Below are positions 1-5,710 of a stretch of DNA of 9,055 bases, piece by piece. Every line of letters begins with the position of its first letter. The first letter of the stretch is position 1. The DNA lies in NCBI GenBank assembly GCA_028709985.1, contig JAQUTB010000044.1, positions 1 to 9,055 on the forward strand, given 5' to 3'. A program made the translations under genes and the position numbers. A model generated the notes under the pieces. That model was not told the DNA's origin, searched no databases, and was given only the letters and a program-made list of their open reading frames with translations. This DNA comes from Dethiosulfovibrio sp. GTDB lineage: Bacteria; Synergistota; Synergistia; Synergistales; Dethiosulfovibrionaceae.

Positions 1-41
1 GGTGGAACGATTTCATAGGCTATGGCCCTCTGGAGAGATAG
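1..41 (+). CDS. Possible 3' tail of an upstream gene (partial)
   Basis: Frame 3 is open from the window edge to a TAG at 39-41 and would encode the tail ...WNDFIGYGPLER. The codons (ATA, AGA, GAG, CTG) fit the style of the neighbouring genes. If real, it would overlap the pgsW start by 20 bp and end 26 bp before the hairpin at 68-95, a normal distance for a gene followed by its terminator. By context it could be a PgsC/CapC-type membrane protein, but 12 residues cannot show this. Frames 1 (TAG 16-18) and 2 (TAG 59-61) are also open from the edge, so the choice of frame is a guess. Confidence 0.25.
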   Translation, partial: WNDFIGYGPLER

Positions 42-927
42 TTTTACTCCCGTCGATATAGCCGTTAAAAGGGCCCCCCGAAAGGGGGGCCCTTTGTGGC
101 TTATCGTTCTGTTGGCTTTGTGCGGCTTTTGTGCCTCGTCGATCGCTCACTGTGGTGAGAGCCCCTCTGCACCCTCTATCATGGAGAGCTACATCGATGT
201 TCTGTCGCAGGACGTGGGGTTTGGCCTGATAGGGGAGGAGTTCACCTCCATAACCACCACGTTGGGGCACATCACCGACAAGGAGAGGGCCCTTGATCCT
301 CGTTTTGCCGCGATCATGTCGAACTTCTTCCATCAGCTTGGCTTGATATCCGGAGACGCAGTTGCTATAGGAGCCAGCGGGTCCTTTCCCGGTCTGCTCC
401 TGTCTGTTCTGGCCGCCTGCGAGTCGATGGAGCTCCGTCCCCTTCTCATATGCTCCTTAGGGTCCTCCATGTACGGGGCCAACCGCCCAGGGGCTACTAT
501 CGTGGACATGGTGAGATACCTCTATTCACCGTCCCAGTTGGACTCGATACTAATAGGGTTTTCTCTTGGCGGCGGTGGCGACAGAGGCGACGGGGCCCTC
601 TTTCCCGAATGGGAAGGGGCCCTTATGGACGAGGCCAGGAGGCTCGGGGGACGGCTGATAATGGAGAAGGACCTCTCCATCAGCGTCTCCCGTCGAATGG
701 AGCTCTACATTGAGGCGGCTGGAGAGAGGGGCATCGGCTGTTTCGTGGGAGTTGGAGGGGCTGCCGTGACCTTCGGTGTCGGAGAGGCCGCGGCGGCTTT
801 CCCAAACGGGATTACAAGGGAGCCCTTCGACGGTATGCCGGAGGAGGGACTCCTCAGTGGATTTCTAAGAAGAGGGGTCCCGGTGATCCACCTCCTCTGC
901 GTCAGATCGCTTCTGGACGGGGCTTGA
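22..927 (+). CDS. pgsW: Poly-gamma-glutamate system protein, PgsW-like
   Basis: The protein has 301 aa. A basic N-terminal stretch (K16, R17, R20, K21) precedes one hydrophobic segment at about residues 25-42, followed by a possible cleavage point near SIA-H (residues 35-38). It is therefore probably exported or anchored, facing the periplasm. The rest matches what I know of the poly-gamma-glutamate system protein family (TIGR04332): GLIGEEFTSITTTLG (about 68-82), the Gly/Ser-rich AIGASGSFPG (about 116-125), SLGSSMYGANRPG (about 145-157), a GGGGDRGDG stretch, and GVPVIHLL near the C-terminus. The family accompanies PgsB/PgsC ligases; its exact biochemical role is unknown to me. The frame is closed by TAG at 16-18, so ATG 22 is the first possible start, but it lacks a well-placed ribosome site (GGTGGA at 1-6 is 15 nt away). 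TTG at 94, just after the hairpin, is an alternative. The basic residues before the membrane segment favour ATG 22. The protein ends soon after GVPVIHLL; relatives, as I recall them, carry a longer C-terminal tail. The 3' end overlaps the convergent permease gene by 26 bp. Confidence 0.8.
   Translation: MALWRDSFTPVDIAVKRAPRKGGPLWLIVLLALCGFCASSIAHCGESPSAPSIMESYIDVLSQDVGFGLIGEEFTSITTTLGHITDKERALDPRFAAIMSNFFHQLGLISGDAVAIGASGSFPGLLLSVLAACESMELRPLLICSLGSSMYGANRPGATIVDMVRYLYSPSQLDSILIGFSLGGGGDRGDGALFPEWEGALMDEARRLGGRLIMEKDLSISVSRRMELYIEAAGERGIGCFVGVGGAAVTFGVGEAAAAFPNGITREPFDGMPEEGLLSGFLRRGVPVIHLLCVRSLLDGA
68..95 (+). terminator. Terminator-like hairpin inside pgsW 5' coding region
   Basis: A perfect inverted repeat: AAAGGGCCCCCC (68-79), loop GAAA (80-83), GGGGGGCCCTTT (84-95). 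Nine of the 12 pairs are GC and the loop is a stabilising GNRA tetraloop. The U-run is only three T, followed by GTGG, so it may terminate weakly, act as an attenuator, or only fold in the mRNA. It lies within codons 16-25 of the pgsW reading frame. It could be the terminator of whatever gene ends to the left. Confidence 0.55.
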
Positions 928-1810
928 TCGCGGCGTTCAGGGCTACCCCTGCCACTATGATTCCGGCGCTGAGGGCCTGTATCATGGATATCCTCTCCCC
1001 TAAAAAGATGGCCGCCAGCGCTATGGTCATGGCAGGGGAGAGGTTTATGAAGGCGGCGGTCCTGTTGGCCCCTATCTTTTTCACCGAGACCTGCTGGAGA
1101 AGATAGGCCACGCAGGAGGCCAACACAGCCAGATATACCAGCGATGCCCAGCCTCTCGACGTTATGGCGGAAAACGTCGAGTAGGTCATCTCCGTTGCGG
1201 CGAGGGGCAGAGCCAGCAATGCGGCGAATATCATGCCGTAGCCTGTCACCACCAGAGGGGTGTATCGAAATGCCACCTTCTTGGCTATAACCGTGTAGGA
1301 CGCCGCACAGAGCGCCGCCAACACCTCGTAGAGATCCCCTTTGTTGAACTCCATTGTCGTAAGAACCGAGATATCCCCCCCTGTCAGCAGGAGCACCACA
1401 CCGAAGAGAGCGAGGGCTATCGCCCCAAGCCTCTTCATCTCGAGTGGCTCCCCGGCGAACATGGCGGCCAAGAGGGCGGTCAGGAAAGGGGTTATGGCGA
1501 AGATGATGGACGCGTTCATCACAGAGGTATATTTGAGGGCAAGAAAGAAGAATATGTTGTTACCGAACATCCCAGTCAGGCCGATGGCGAACAGTGGAAG
1601 CGAGTCTTTCATCCCAACCCTCCACCTTCCGGGCTCGAAGAGCATCATCACCGGTATCATTATGGCCGACGCCGCCAGGTAGCGGAGGAGCAGGAGGCTG
1701 GAGGGGGTCAGGTCTGTCACAGCGAACTTACCCGCTATGTATGTCCCTGACCAGAGGGCTATCGTTATCGTCATGGGAACGTACTCCATTCCCGGAAGCG
1801 CTGATCTCAT
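902..1810 (-). CDS. EamA/DMT-superfamily permease (10 TM)
   Basis: This 302-aa inner-membrane protein is almost entirely hydrophobic and has the two-fold repeat of the drug/metabolite transporter superfamily. EamA repeat 1 covers about residues 12-143 and repeat 2 about 158-294, each with about five helices. The helix-end signature appears twice: SIIFAITPFLTALLA...GEPL (101-123) and NLSPAMTIALAAIFLGERIS (256-275). Length is typical of the family (about 300 aa). Substrate cannot be deduced; members export amino acids, metabolites or drugs. ATG 1810 has a good Shine-Dalgarno on the minus strand (AAAGGAG, complement of 1821-1827) about 10 nt upstream. It appears monocistronic and is divergent from rubrerythrin. 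Its 3' end runs 26 bp into pgsW and I see no convincing terminator. It is much larger than the SMR-type ArnE/ArnF flippase subunits and sits apart from the arn operon, so I do not assign it to that pathway. Confidence 0.9.
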   Translation of the reverse strand: MRSALPGMEYVPMTITIALWSGTYIAGKFAVTDLTPSSLLLLRYLAASAIMIPVMMLFEPGRWRVGMKDSLPLFAIGLTGMFGNNIFFFLALKYTSVMNASIIFAITPFLTALLAAMFAGEPLEMKRLGAIALALFGVVLLLTGGDISVLTTMEFNKGDLYEVLAALCAASYTVIAKKVAFRYTPLVVTGYGMIFAALLALPLAATEMTYSTFSAITSRGWASLVYLAVLASCVAYLLQQVSVKKIGANRTAAFINLSPAMTIALAAIFLGERISMIQALSAGIIVAGVALNAAIKPRPEAI

Positions 1811-1860
1811 TTTGTGATGTCTCCTTTGGGCTCGTTTTTTTGGATACTTTCCACCGATGG

Positions 1861-1866
1861 AGTATA
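1861..1866 (-). promoter_or_regulatory. Candidate -10 box for the EamA permease
   Basis: Read on the minus strand the hexamer is TATACT, one base off TATAAT, about 50 nt upstream of the permease ATG. I see no good -35 at 16-18 bp. It falls exactly where the -35 of the divergent rubrerythrin promoter would be, so the two promoters would compete. Confidence 0.35.
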
Positions 1867-1880
1867 GCCTATTTTCGTCG

Positions 1881-1889
1881 TGCTATAAT
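1881..1889 (+). promoter_or_regulatory. Extended -10 promoter for rubrerythrin
   Basis: TGCTATAAT contains a perfect TATAAT (1884-1889) with a TG one base upstream (1881-1882), the classic extended -10 form. This fits the lack of a recognisable -35 at 1861-1866. Transcription would begin near 1895-1897, giving a leader of about 40 nt before the GTG start. An inverted repeat TATAGC (1863-1868) / GCTATA (1882-1887) spans the -35 to -10 region and could be an operator, though 6-bp arms are weak evidence. Confidence 0.65.
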
Positions 1890-1920
1890 AGCCCCGAGAG
1901 GTATATAGATCACATTTCAA

Positions 1921-1928
1921 AGGGGGAG
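1921..1928 (+). promoter_or_regulatory. Ribosome binding site deciding the rubrerythrin start
   Basis: AGGGGGAG ends 6 nt before GTG 1935. The longer open frame from ATG 1857 begins upstream of the -10 box, so it cannot be the translation start of a transcript from that promoter. The ATG at 1933 is in another frame and meets TGA at once. Confidence 0.75.
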
Positions 1929-1934
1929 TTCAAT

Positions 1935-2432
1935 GTGAGCGAAAAAACCATGGCCGGTCTGGCCGAGGCCTTTGCAGGGGAATCACAGGCAAACAGGAAA
2001 TACCTTTTCTACTCCGAGGTAGCGGACAAAGAGGGCTATACGTCGGTAGCCAAACTCTTCAGGGCCGCCGCCGCTGCTGAGACCCTTCACGCCAAGATGC
2101 ACTACCGCAACATGGGAAAGATCAAAGACACAGAGGCTAATCTCAAGGACGCCCTCGCAGGGGAGATTTACGAGTACACCGAGATGTACCCTGCCTTCAT
2201 AGCCGATGCCGAGGCGGAAGGGGAGAAGAGGGCCCTCACAGGCTTTAATATGGCCAACGAGGTGGAGAAGGTCCACGCGGCCCTCTACAAAAAGGCCCTG
2301 GAGCACCTGGCCGATAAAGCCCCTGTGGATTACTATCTCTGCACCGTGTGCGGACATATAGAGGAGAACTCGGCGCCGGAGAAATGCCCGGTCTGCGGTG
2401 CGGGATCCAAATCCTACCAGTTGGTGGAGTAA
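1935..2432 (+). CDS. rbr: Rubrerythrin
   Basis: This is a cytoplasmic non-haem iron peroxidase that reduces H2O2 to water and protects anaerobes from oxidative stress. From GTG 1935 the protein has 165 aa. An N-terminal ferritin-like four-helix domain (about 1-130) is followed by a C-terminal rubredoxin domain (about 131-165). Diiron ligand candidates by position are E16, E49 with H52 (ExxH), E77, E80, and E111 with H114 (ExxH). The rubredoxin iron site is CTVC (136-139) and CPVC (151-154). The spacing between the two CxxC pairs is short, as in rubrerythrins. The domain order is the classical one, and length is a little under the roughly 190 aa of Desulfovibrio rubrerythrin. The gene has its own promoter and terminator, so it is probably monocistronic. 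A peroxide regulator such as PerR is possible, but no clear box was found. Confidence 0.95.
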   Translation: MSEKTMAGLAEAFAGESQANRKYLFYSEVADKEGYTSVAKLFRAAAAAETLHAKMHYRNMGKIKDTEANLKDALAGEIYEYTEMYPAFIADAEAEGEKRALTGFNMANEVEKVHAALYKKALEHLADKAPVDYYLCTVCGHIEENSAPEKCPVCGAGSKSYQLVE

Positions 2433-2445
2433 AGGTAAACATATT

Positions 2446-2474
2446 GGGAAGGTCCACCTGGGCCTTCCCTTTTT
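2446..2474 (+). terminator. Rho-independent terminator after rubrerythrin
   Basis: GGGAAGGTCC (2446-2455) pairs with GGGCCTTCCC (2460-2469) around the loop ACCT, giving 10 bp with one T-G wobble. A run of five T follows (2470-2474). It begins 13 nt after the rubrerythrin TAA. No matching A-run lies to its left, so it works in the plus direction only. Confidence 0.88.
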
Positions 2475-2495
2475 AGAAGGGACGTGGATTAACTT

Positions 2496-3551
2496 ATGAG
2501 GAAATTAGCCGTTATATTCACCGGAGGAACCATAGCCAGCGCCTTCGGTGAGGACGGAGGAAAGCTCCCCGACGCTAGGGCCACCGACGCTCTCAGAGGG
2601 CATATCGAGGGGGCCTTCAAGGGCAGAAACGTGGAGGTGGTTTTCAAAGAGCCCTGGGGAGTCCCTGGCCTGGACAGCTCCGACCTGGACCCGGGGCACT
2701 GGGTGGAGATGGCGTCGGTGATATCCCAGGAACTTCAGAAGGGGGCCACCGGGATCCTTATCCTCCATGGGACCGACACCATGGCCTACACCTCCGCCTG
2801 GCTGAGCCTCTGTTTCCCCAGGCTGGACGTCCCGGTTATACTCACCGGAAGCCAGTTGACTTTGGACTATATGCCCGAGGACGTGACGGTAAACCTCAGG
2901 GGAGCTTCTCAGGTCGCCTGCTCCGATATCTCCGGTGTCTGGATATACTGCAACTGGAAGCTCATTCCGGGAAACAGGGCCCACAAGGCCCAGGCTCTCC
3001 ATCCCGATGCCTACGTGGCGGCCAACGGTCAGCCTCTTTATTTCAACCCAGAATGGGCCAGAAAGGGTAGGCAGGAGGTGGAGAGAAAGCCAATGGCTCC
3101 GTCTCTCTCCCCTCTCTCGGAGAAGGTCCTGTCCTACGATCCAGATAAAGCCAGGGACGTAGTGTCTCAGGTGTCCTGGATGGTCTGTACCCCGGGCTTC
3201 GTGCCGCGGTTGACCGGAGACGAGAGGATCCTCGCCATACTGGGATACGGCGCCGGCAACGCCCCATCCAGGGTGCTTGATATGGTCTCAAAGGCCTTTC
3301 CATCAGGTTCAAGGCCCCATATCATAGCCTGTAGTCAGGCTGAGGGGGACACAAAAAACCCCGGCAGCTACGCCGGGGTCGGTATAGGTTCGCTGGCATC
3401 ATCGGGCTTTTCGGTGTGGAACCAGATGGACTACCCAGTTGAGTTTATACATGCCCTTGGGTGCTATTCGCTTCTGGCGTCGCCTAACGCACCCGGCTTC
3501 GTCCTGTCCCACTACCTCAGGGAGTGCGACCCAACGACGCTGCCCCTATGA
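2496..3551 (+). CDS. L-asparaginase (type I / cytoplasmic-like)
   Basis: The enzyme hydrolyses L-asparagine to aspartate and ammonia; some relatives also use glutamine. The 351-aa protein has no signal peptide, so it is probably cytoplasmic, and its length fits AnsA-like enzymes. Both asparaginase signatures are present: TGGTIAS at 9-15 with nucleophile T12, and HGTDTMAY at 91-98 with the second Thr/Asp pair T93-D94. A Lys in the expected downstream region (K164, in NRAHKAQ) may complete the triad. The C-terminal third is less conserved to my eye, so a related amidohydrolase activity is possible. ATG 2496 is preceded by AGAAGGG, at a long 14-nt spacing. The rubrerythrin terminator ends only 21 bp before the start, leaving little room for a separate promoter; read-through or an overlapping promoter is likely. 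The 3' end overlaps the convergent ROK gene by 35 bp, and an antisense terminator sits at codons 286-295. Confidence 0.9.
   Translation: MRKLAVIFTGGTIASAFGEDGGKLPDARATDALRGHIEGAFKGRNVEVVFKEPWGVPGLDSSDLDPGHWVEMASVISQELQKGATGILILHGTDTMAYTSAWLSLCFPRLDVPVILTGSQLTLDYMPEDVTVNLRGASQVACSDISGVWIYCNWKLIPGNRAHKAQALHPDAYVAANGQPLYFNPEWARKGRQEVERKPMAPSLSPLSEKVLSYDPDKARDVVSQVSWMVCTPGFVPRLTGDERILAILGYGAGNAPSRVLDMVSKAFPSGSRPHIIACSQAEGDTKNPGSYAGVGIGSLASSGFSVWNQMDYPVEFIHALGCYSLLASPNAPGFVLSHYLRECDPTTLPL
3353..3379 (-). terminator. Rho-independent terminator of the arn-ROK operon, inside the asparaginase gene
   Basis: Read on the minus strand, CCCCGGC (complement of 3372-3378), loop GTAGCT, and GCCGGGG (complement of 3359-3365) form a perfect 7-bp GC stem, followed by six T (complement of 3353-3358). 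It lies about 140-160 nt past the ROK stop codon. On the plus strand the stem is followed by TCGGTATA, with no T-run, so it should not stop asparaginase transcription. Confidence 0.72.
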
Positions 3552-4383
3552 TCGGGCCGTCCCCTCCTAGGGACGATATGAGTATGGGAGGCCCGGGGCG
3601 GAAGGGGTTTGCGAGCCTCAAGTCCACCAGAGGACTCAGCTCCGCTACCAATCCCGGCAGGTTTGAGAGCCCTCCTGACAGGATCACTGCCTGGGGGTCC
3701 AGAGCGTGGATGGAGGATACCACGATGCAGGCCAAGGCCTCCAGAGCCTCCTCCCAAAAACCTCTGTGAAGATGGTCCTCCCTCAGGCTCCACAGCTTAG
3801 GGACCGAGGCGACCCCGGTCTCTAAGCACCTTTCGTCGAACCGGTCGGCGGAGAACAGGGTCTCTCCGTGTCCCATCCCTCCGCATTTGCAGGGTTTTCT
3901 GTGCAGGAGGGCCATATGCCCCAGCTCTCCTGCCAGTCCCCTGTGTCCCAGCAGGAGTCTGCCTCCCGACACTATGGCCCCTCCTATGCCGGTCCCGAGG
4001 GTCAGCATCACGAAGTCTGACAGTCCCGCTCCCTGGCCGGACCTCATCTCCCCCAGTGCTGCGCAGTTGGCGTCGTTCTCCAGGTATACCGGCAGGGAGA
4101 GCCGCTCCTCTAGCACATCCGCAAGGGGGTAGTTCTCCCATAGTGGCAGGTTTGTAAGGCCTATGACCGATCTTCTGTCCCGAGAGAGCATCCCAGGAAG
4201 CCCTATCCCCACGGAGCGGACCCCATCGATGCCCAGCTCCCTGACCGCTGACTCTAGAGCGTCGGTGGTGTCCTTCGGGTAGCGTGACTCAGGTGTGGGT
4301 ATCTTGACCCTGTCGACTATACCGCCACCATCCACGATGCCCCCAGCTATTTTGTGTCCTCCTAAGTCTATGCCTATATCCAT
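3517..4383 (-). CDS. ROK-family sugar kinase (glucokinase-like)
   Basis: This 288-aa protein resembles ROK kinases, which phosphorylate glucose, N-acetylmannosamine or related sugars with ATP. It has no N-terminal helix-turn-helix, so it is a kinase rather than a ROK repressor. Visible motifs: phosphate loop DLGGHK (6-11), where His replaces the usual Thr; the catalytic region ENDAN (102-106) with base D104; LGTGIGGAIV (129-138); GELGH (152-156); and the zinc motif CKCGGMGHGE (165-174). The third Cys of the usual CxCGxxGC is His172, so the zinc site would be H156, C165, C167, H172. The C-terminal ATP-site Gly-rich stretch is LSGGLSN (235-241). It starts 4 bp after the ugd stop, with AAGGGGG about 7 nt upstream, so it is the last gene of the arn operon. 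Substrate is not proven. Glucokinase would feed glucose-6-P towards UDP-glucose for Ugd, but an amino-sugar is also possible. Confidence 0.85.
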   Translation of the reverse strand: MDIGIDLGGHKIAGGIVDGGGIVDRVKIPTPESRYPKDTTDALESAVRELGIDGVRSVGIGLPGMLSRDRRSVIGLTNLPLWENYPLADVLEERLSLPVYLENDANCAALGEMRSGQGAGLSDFVMLTLGTGIGGAIVSGGRLLLGHRGLAGELGHMALLHRKPCKCGGMGHGETLFSADRFDERCLETGVASVPKLWSLREDHLHRGFWEEALEALACIVVSSIHALDPQAVILSGGLSNLPGLVAELSPLVDLRLANPFRPGPPILISSLGGDGPIIGAASLGRTP

Positions 4384-4387
4384 GCCA

Positions 4388-5710
4388 TCACCCCCTTGGT
4401 CGTCCTACCGATCGGTAAGTGAAGCCCATCTCCTCCATCTCCTTGGGATCGTAGACGTTTCTTCCGTCCAGGACCAGCGGCCTGGCCATGAGGTTTTTAA
4501 CCCTGTCGAAGTCCGGCTCGCGAAAGAGGAGCCACTCTGTGACTATTATGAGGCAGTCGGCCTGGTCCAGGATGGAGTAGCAGTCGTCCCCGAAGGATAC
4601 CGAGTCGCCTAAGATCTCTTTTGCTTTGTCCATCGCCACCGGGTCGAAGGCTCTTATGGTGGCTCCTGCCTCTTTTAGCTCTTTGACTATCTCCAGAGCT
4701 GGGGCCTCCCTCATGTCGTCGGTCTCGGGTTTGAAGCTGAGCCCCCATATGGCCACGGTCAGCCTGGATAGGTCCTCTCCAGCTGATTCCTTGAGCCACC
4801 TTACAGGTAGGGTCTTTTGGGATCGGTTTATGTCCTCCACCGCCTCCAGAAGGGACATCCTGACTCCTTTTCTGTTGGAGGAGTCTATGAGGGCCTTCAC
4901 GTCCTTTGGAAAACACGACCCTCCGTATCCTATGCCCGGGTTGAGGAACCTGGGGCCTATTCTGCTGTCCGACCCCATGCCCCTTTTCACGTCGTCCACG
5001 TTAGCGCCCGATACGTCACAGAAGCGGGATAGCTCGTTCATGAAGCTTATCCTGGTGGCCAGCATGGCGTTGGCTGCGTATTTGGTCAGCTCTGCCGAGG
5101 GGATGCTCATGGAGTATATGGAGTTCTCTCCCCCCGTCAGAGGGGAGAAAAGCCTTACGAGAGGCTCTCTCGCCCTATCGGTCTCGACCCCTATCACGAC
5201 CCTGTCCGGGTGCATGAAGTCGTCTATGGCCGATCCTTCTCGGAGAAACTCGGGGCAGAAGGCGATGTCGAAGTCCAGGTCGATGCCTCTTCCGTCCAGC
5301 TCAGACCTTATTATGGACCGGATCTGCTCCGTCGTCCCCACCGGGACGGTGGACTTTGTCACCACCGTGGTCGGATTGGTCAAGGTCCTGCCTATCTGCC
5401 TGGCTACCTCCATCACGAAGGAAAGGTCCGCGGAGCCGTCCGGGCCAGGAGGGGTCCCAACGGCTATGAAAACGAAGTCGGCGTCCTCCACGCCGTAGGA
5501 TATGTCGGTGGTGAACTGAAGCCTACCCTGACTGGCGTTTCTTAGGACCATGACGTCCAGTCCAGGCTCGTATATGGGTATCTCTCCCCGATTAAGGGCG
5601 GAGCATTTCTCCACGTCTATATCGACGCACCGGACGTAGTTTCCGCTCTCAGCCAGACAGGCCCCTGTTACCAATCCGACGTAGCCCGTCCCTACCATAC
5701 AGACTTTCAT
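4388..5710 (-). CDS. ugd: UDP-glucose 6-dehydrogenase
   Basis: The enzyme oxidises UDP-glucose to UDP-glucuronate with two NAD+, in the cytoplasm, and supplies the substrate of the decarboxylase encoded upstream in the operon. The protein has 440 aa, the usual length for bacterial Ugd/RkpK/TuaD enzymes. The Rossmann NAD site GTGYVG lies at 7-12, the VGTPP segment at 84-88, and KSTVPVGT at 119-126. The substrate region is ELTKYAANAML (207-217). The active-site motif GYGGSCFPKD lies at 261-270, with nucleophile C266, and the C-terminal UDP-binding domain begins near 315 (AIWGLSFKPETDDMREAP). ATG 5710 overlaps the arnD stop as ATGA, and GAGGAGG (complement of 5719-5725) sits 8 nt upstream, so translation is probably coupled to arnD. 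No truncation or altered catalytic residue is seen. Confidence 0.96.
   Translation of the reverse strand: MKVCMVGTGYVGLVTGACLAESGNYVRCVDIDVEKCSALNRGEIPIYEPGLDVMVLRNASQGRLQFTTDISYGVEDADFVFIAVGTPPGPDGSADLSFVMEVARQIGRTLTNPTTVVTKSTVPVGTTEQIRSIIRSELDGRGIDLDFDIAFCPEFLREGSAIDDFMHPDRVVIGVETDRAREPLVRLFSPLTGGENSIYSMSIPSAELTKYAANAMLATRISFMNELSRFCDVSGANVDDVKRGMGSDSRIGPRFLNPGIGYGGSCFPKDVKALIDSSNRKGVRMSLLEAVEDINRSQKTLPVRWLKESAGEDLSRLTVAIWGLSFKPETDDMREAPALEIVKELKEAGATIRAFDPVAMDKAKEILGDSVSFGDDCYSILDQADCLIIVTEWLLFREPDFDRVKNLMARPLVLDGRNVYDPKEMEEMGFTYRSVGRPRG

Noticed and set aside
841..855. GAGGAG / CTCCTC repeat near the pgsW end
   Set aside because: Six-bp arms with a 3-nt loop and no T-run in either direction; readily explained by GAG/CTC-rich coding sequence.
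871..899. Imperfect hairpin AGAGGGGT / ACCTCCTCT as a minus-strand terminator for the permease
   Set aside because: The stem needs a bulge and is followed on the minus strand by TCTTAG rather than a T-run, too weak to call.
902..1810. The EamA permease as the missing ArnE/ArnF flippase
   Set aside because: ArnE and ArnF are small four-helix SMR-type proteins that act as a pair. This is a ten-helix protein in a separate transcription unit with no pathway link.
1857..1934. N-terminal extension of rubrerythrin from ATG 1857 (26 extra residues)
   Set aside because: The ATG lies upstream of the extended -10 box at 1881-1889, has no ribosome site, and the extra residues do not resemble rubrerythrin. 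GTG 1935 has AGGGGGAG at 6 nt.
3558..3575. Hairpin CGTCCC / GGGACG just after the asparaginase stop
   Set aside because: Only 6 bp and no T-run on either strand; it lies within the ROK coding sequence and is probably incidental.
4626..5498. Long plus-strand open frame (290 codons) opposite ugd
   Set aside because: It is the antisense shadow of ugd, which has full catalytic motifs. The plus-strand product is Ser/Pro-rich, low in recognisable structure, and has no ribosome site worth noting.
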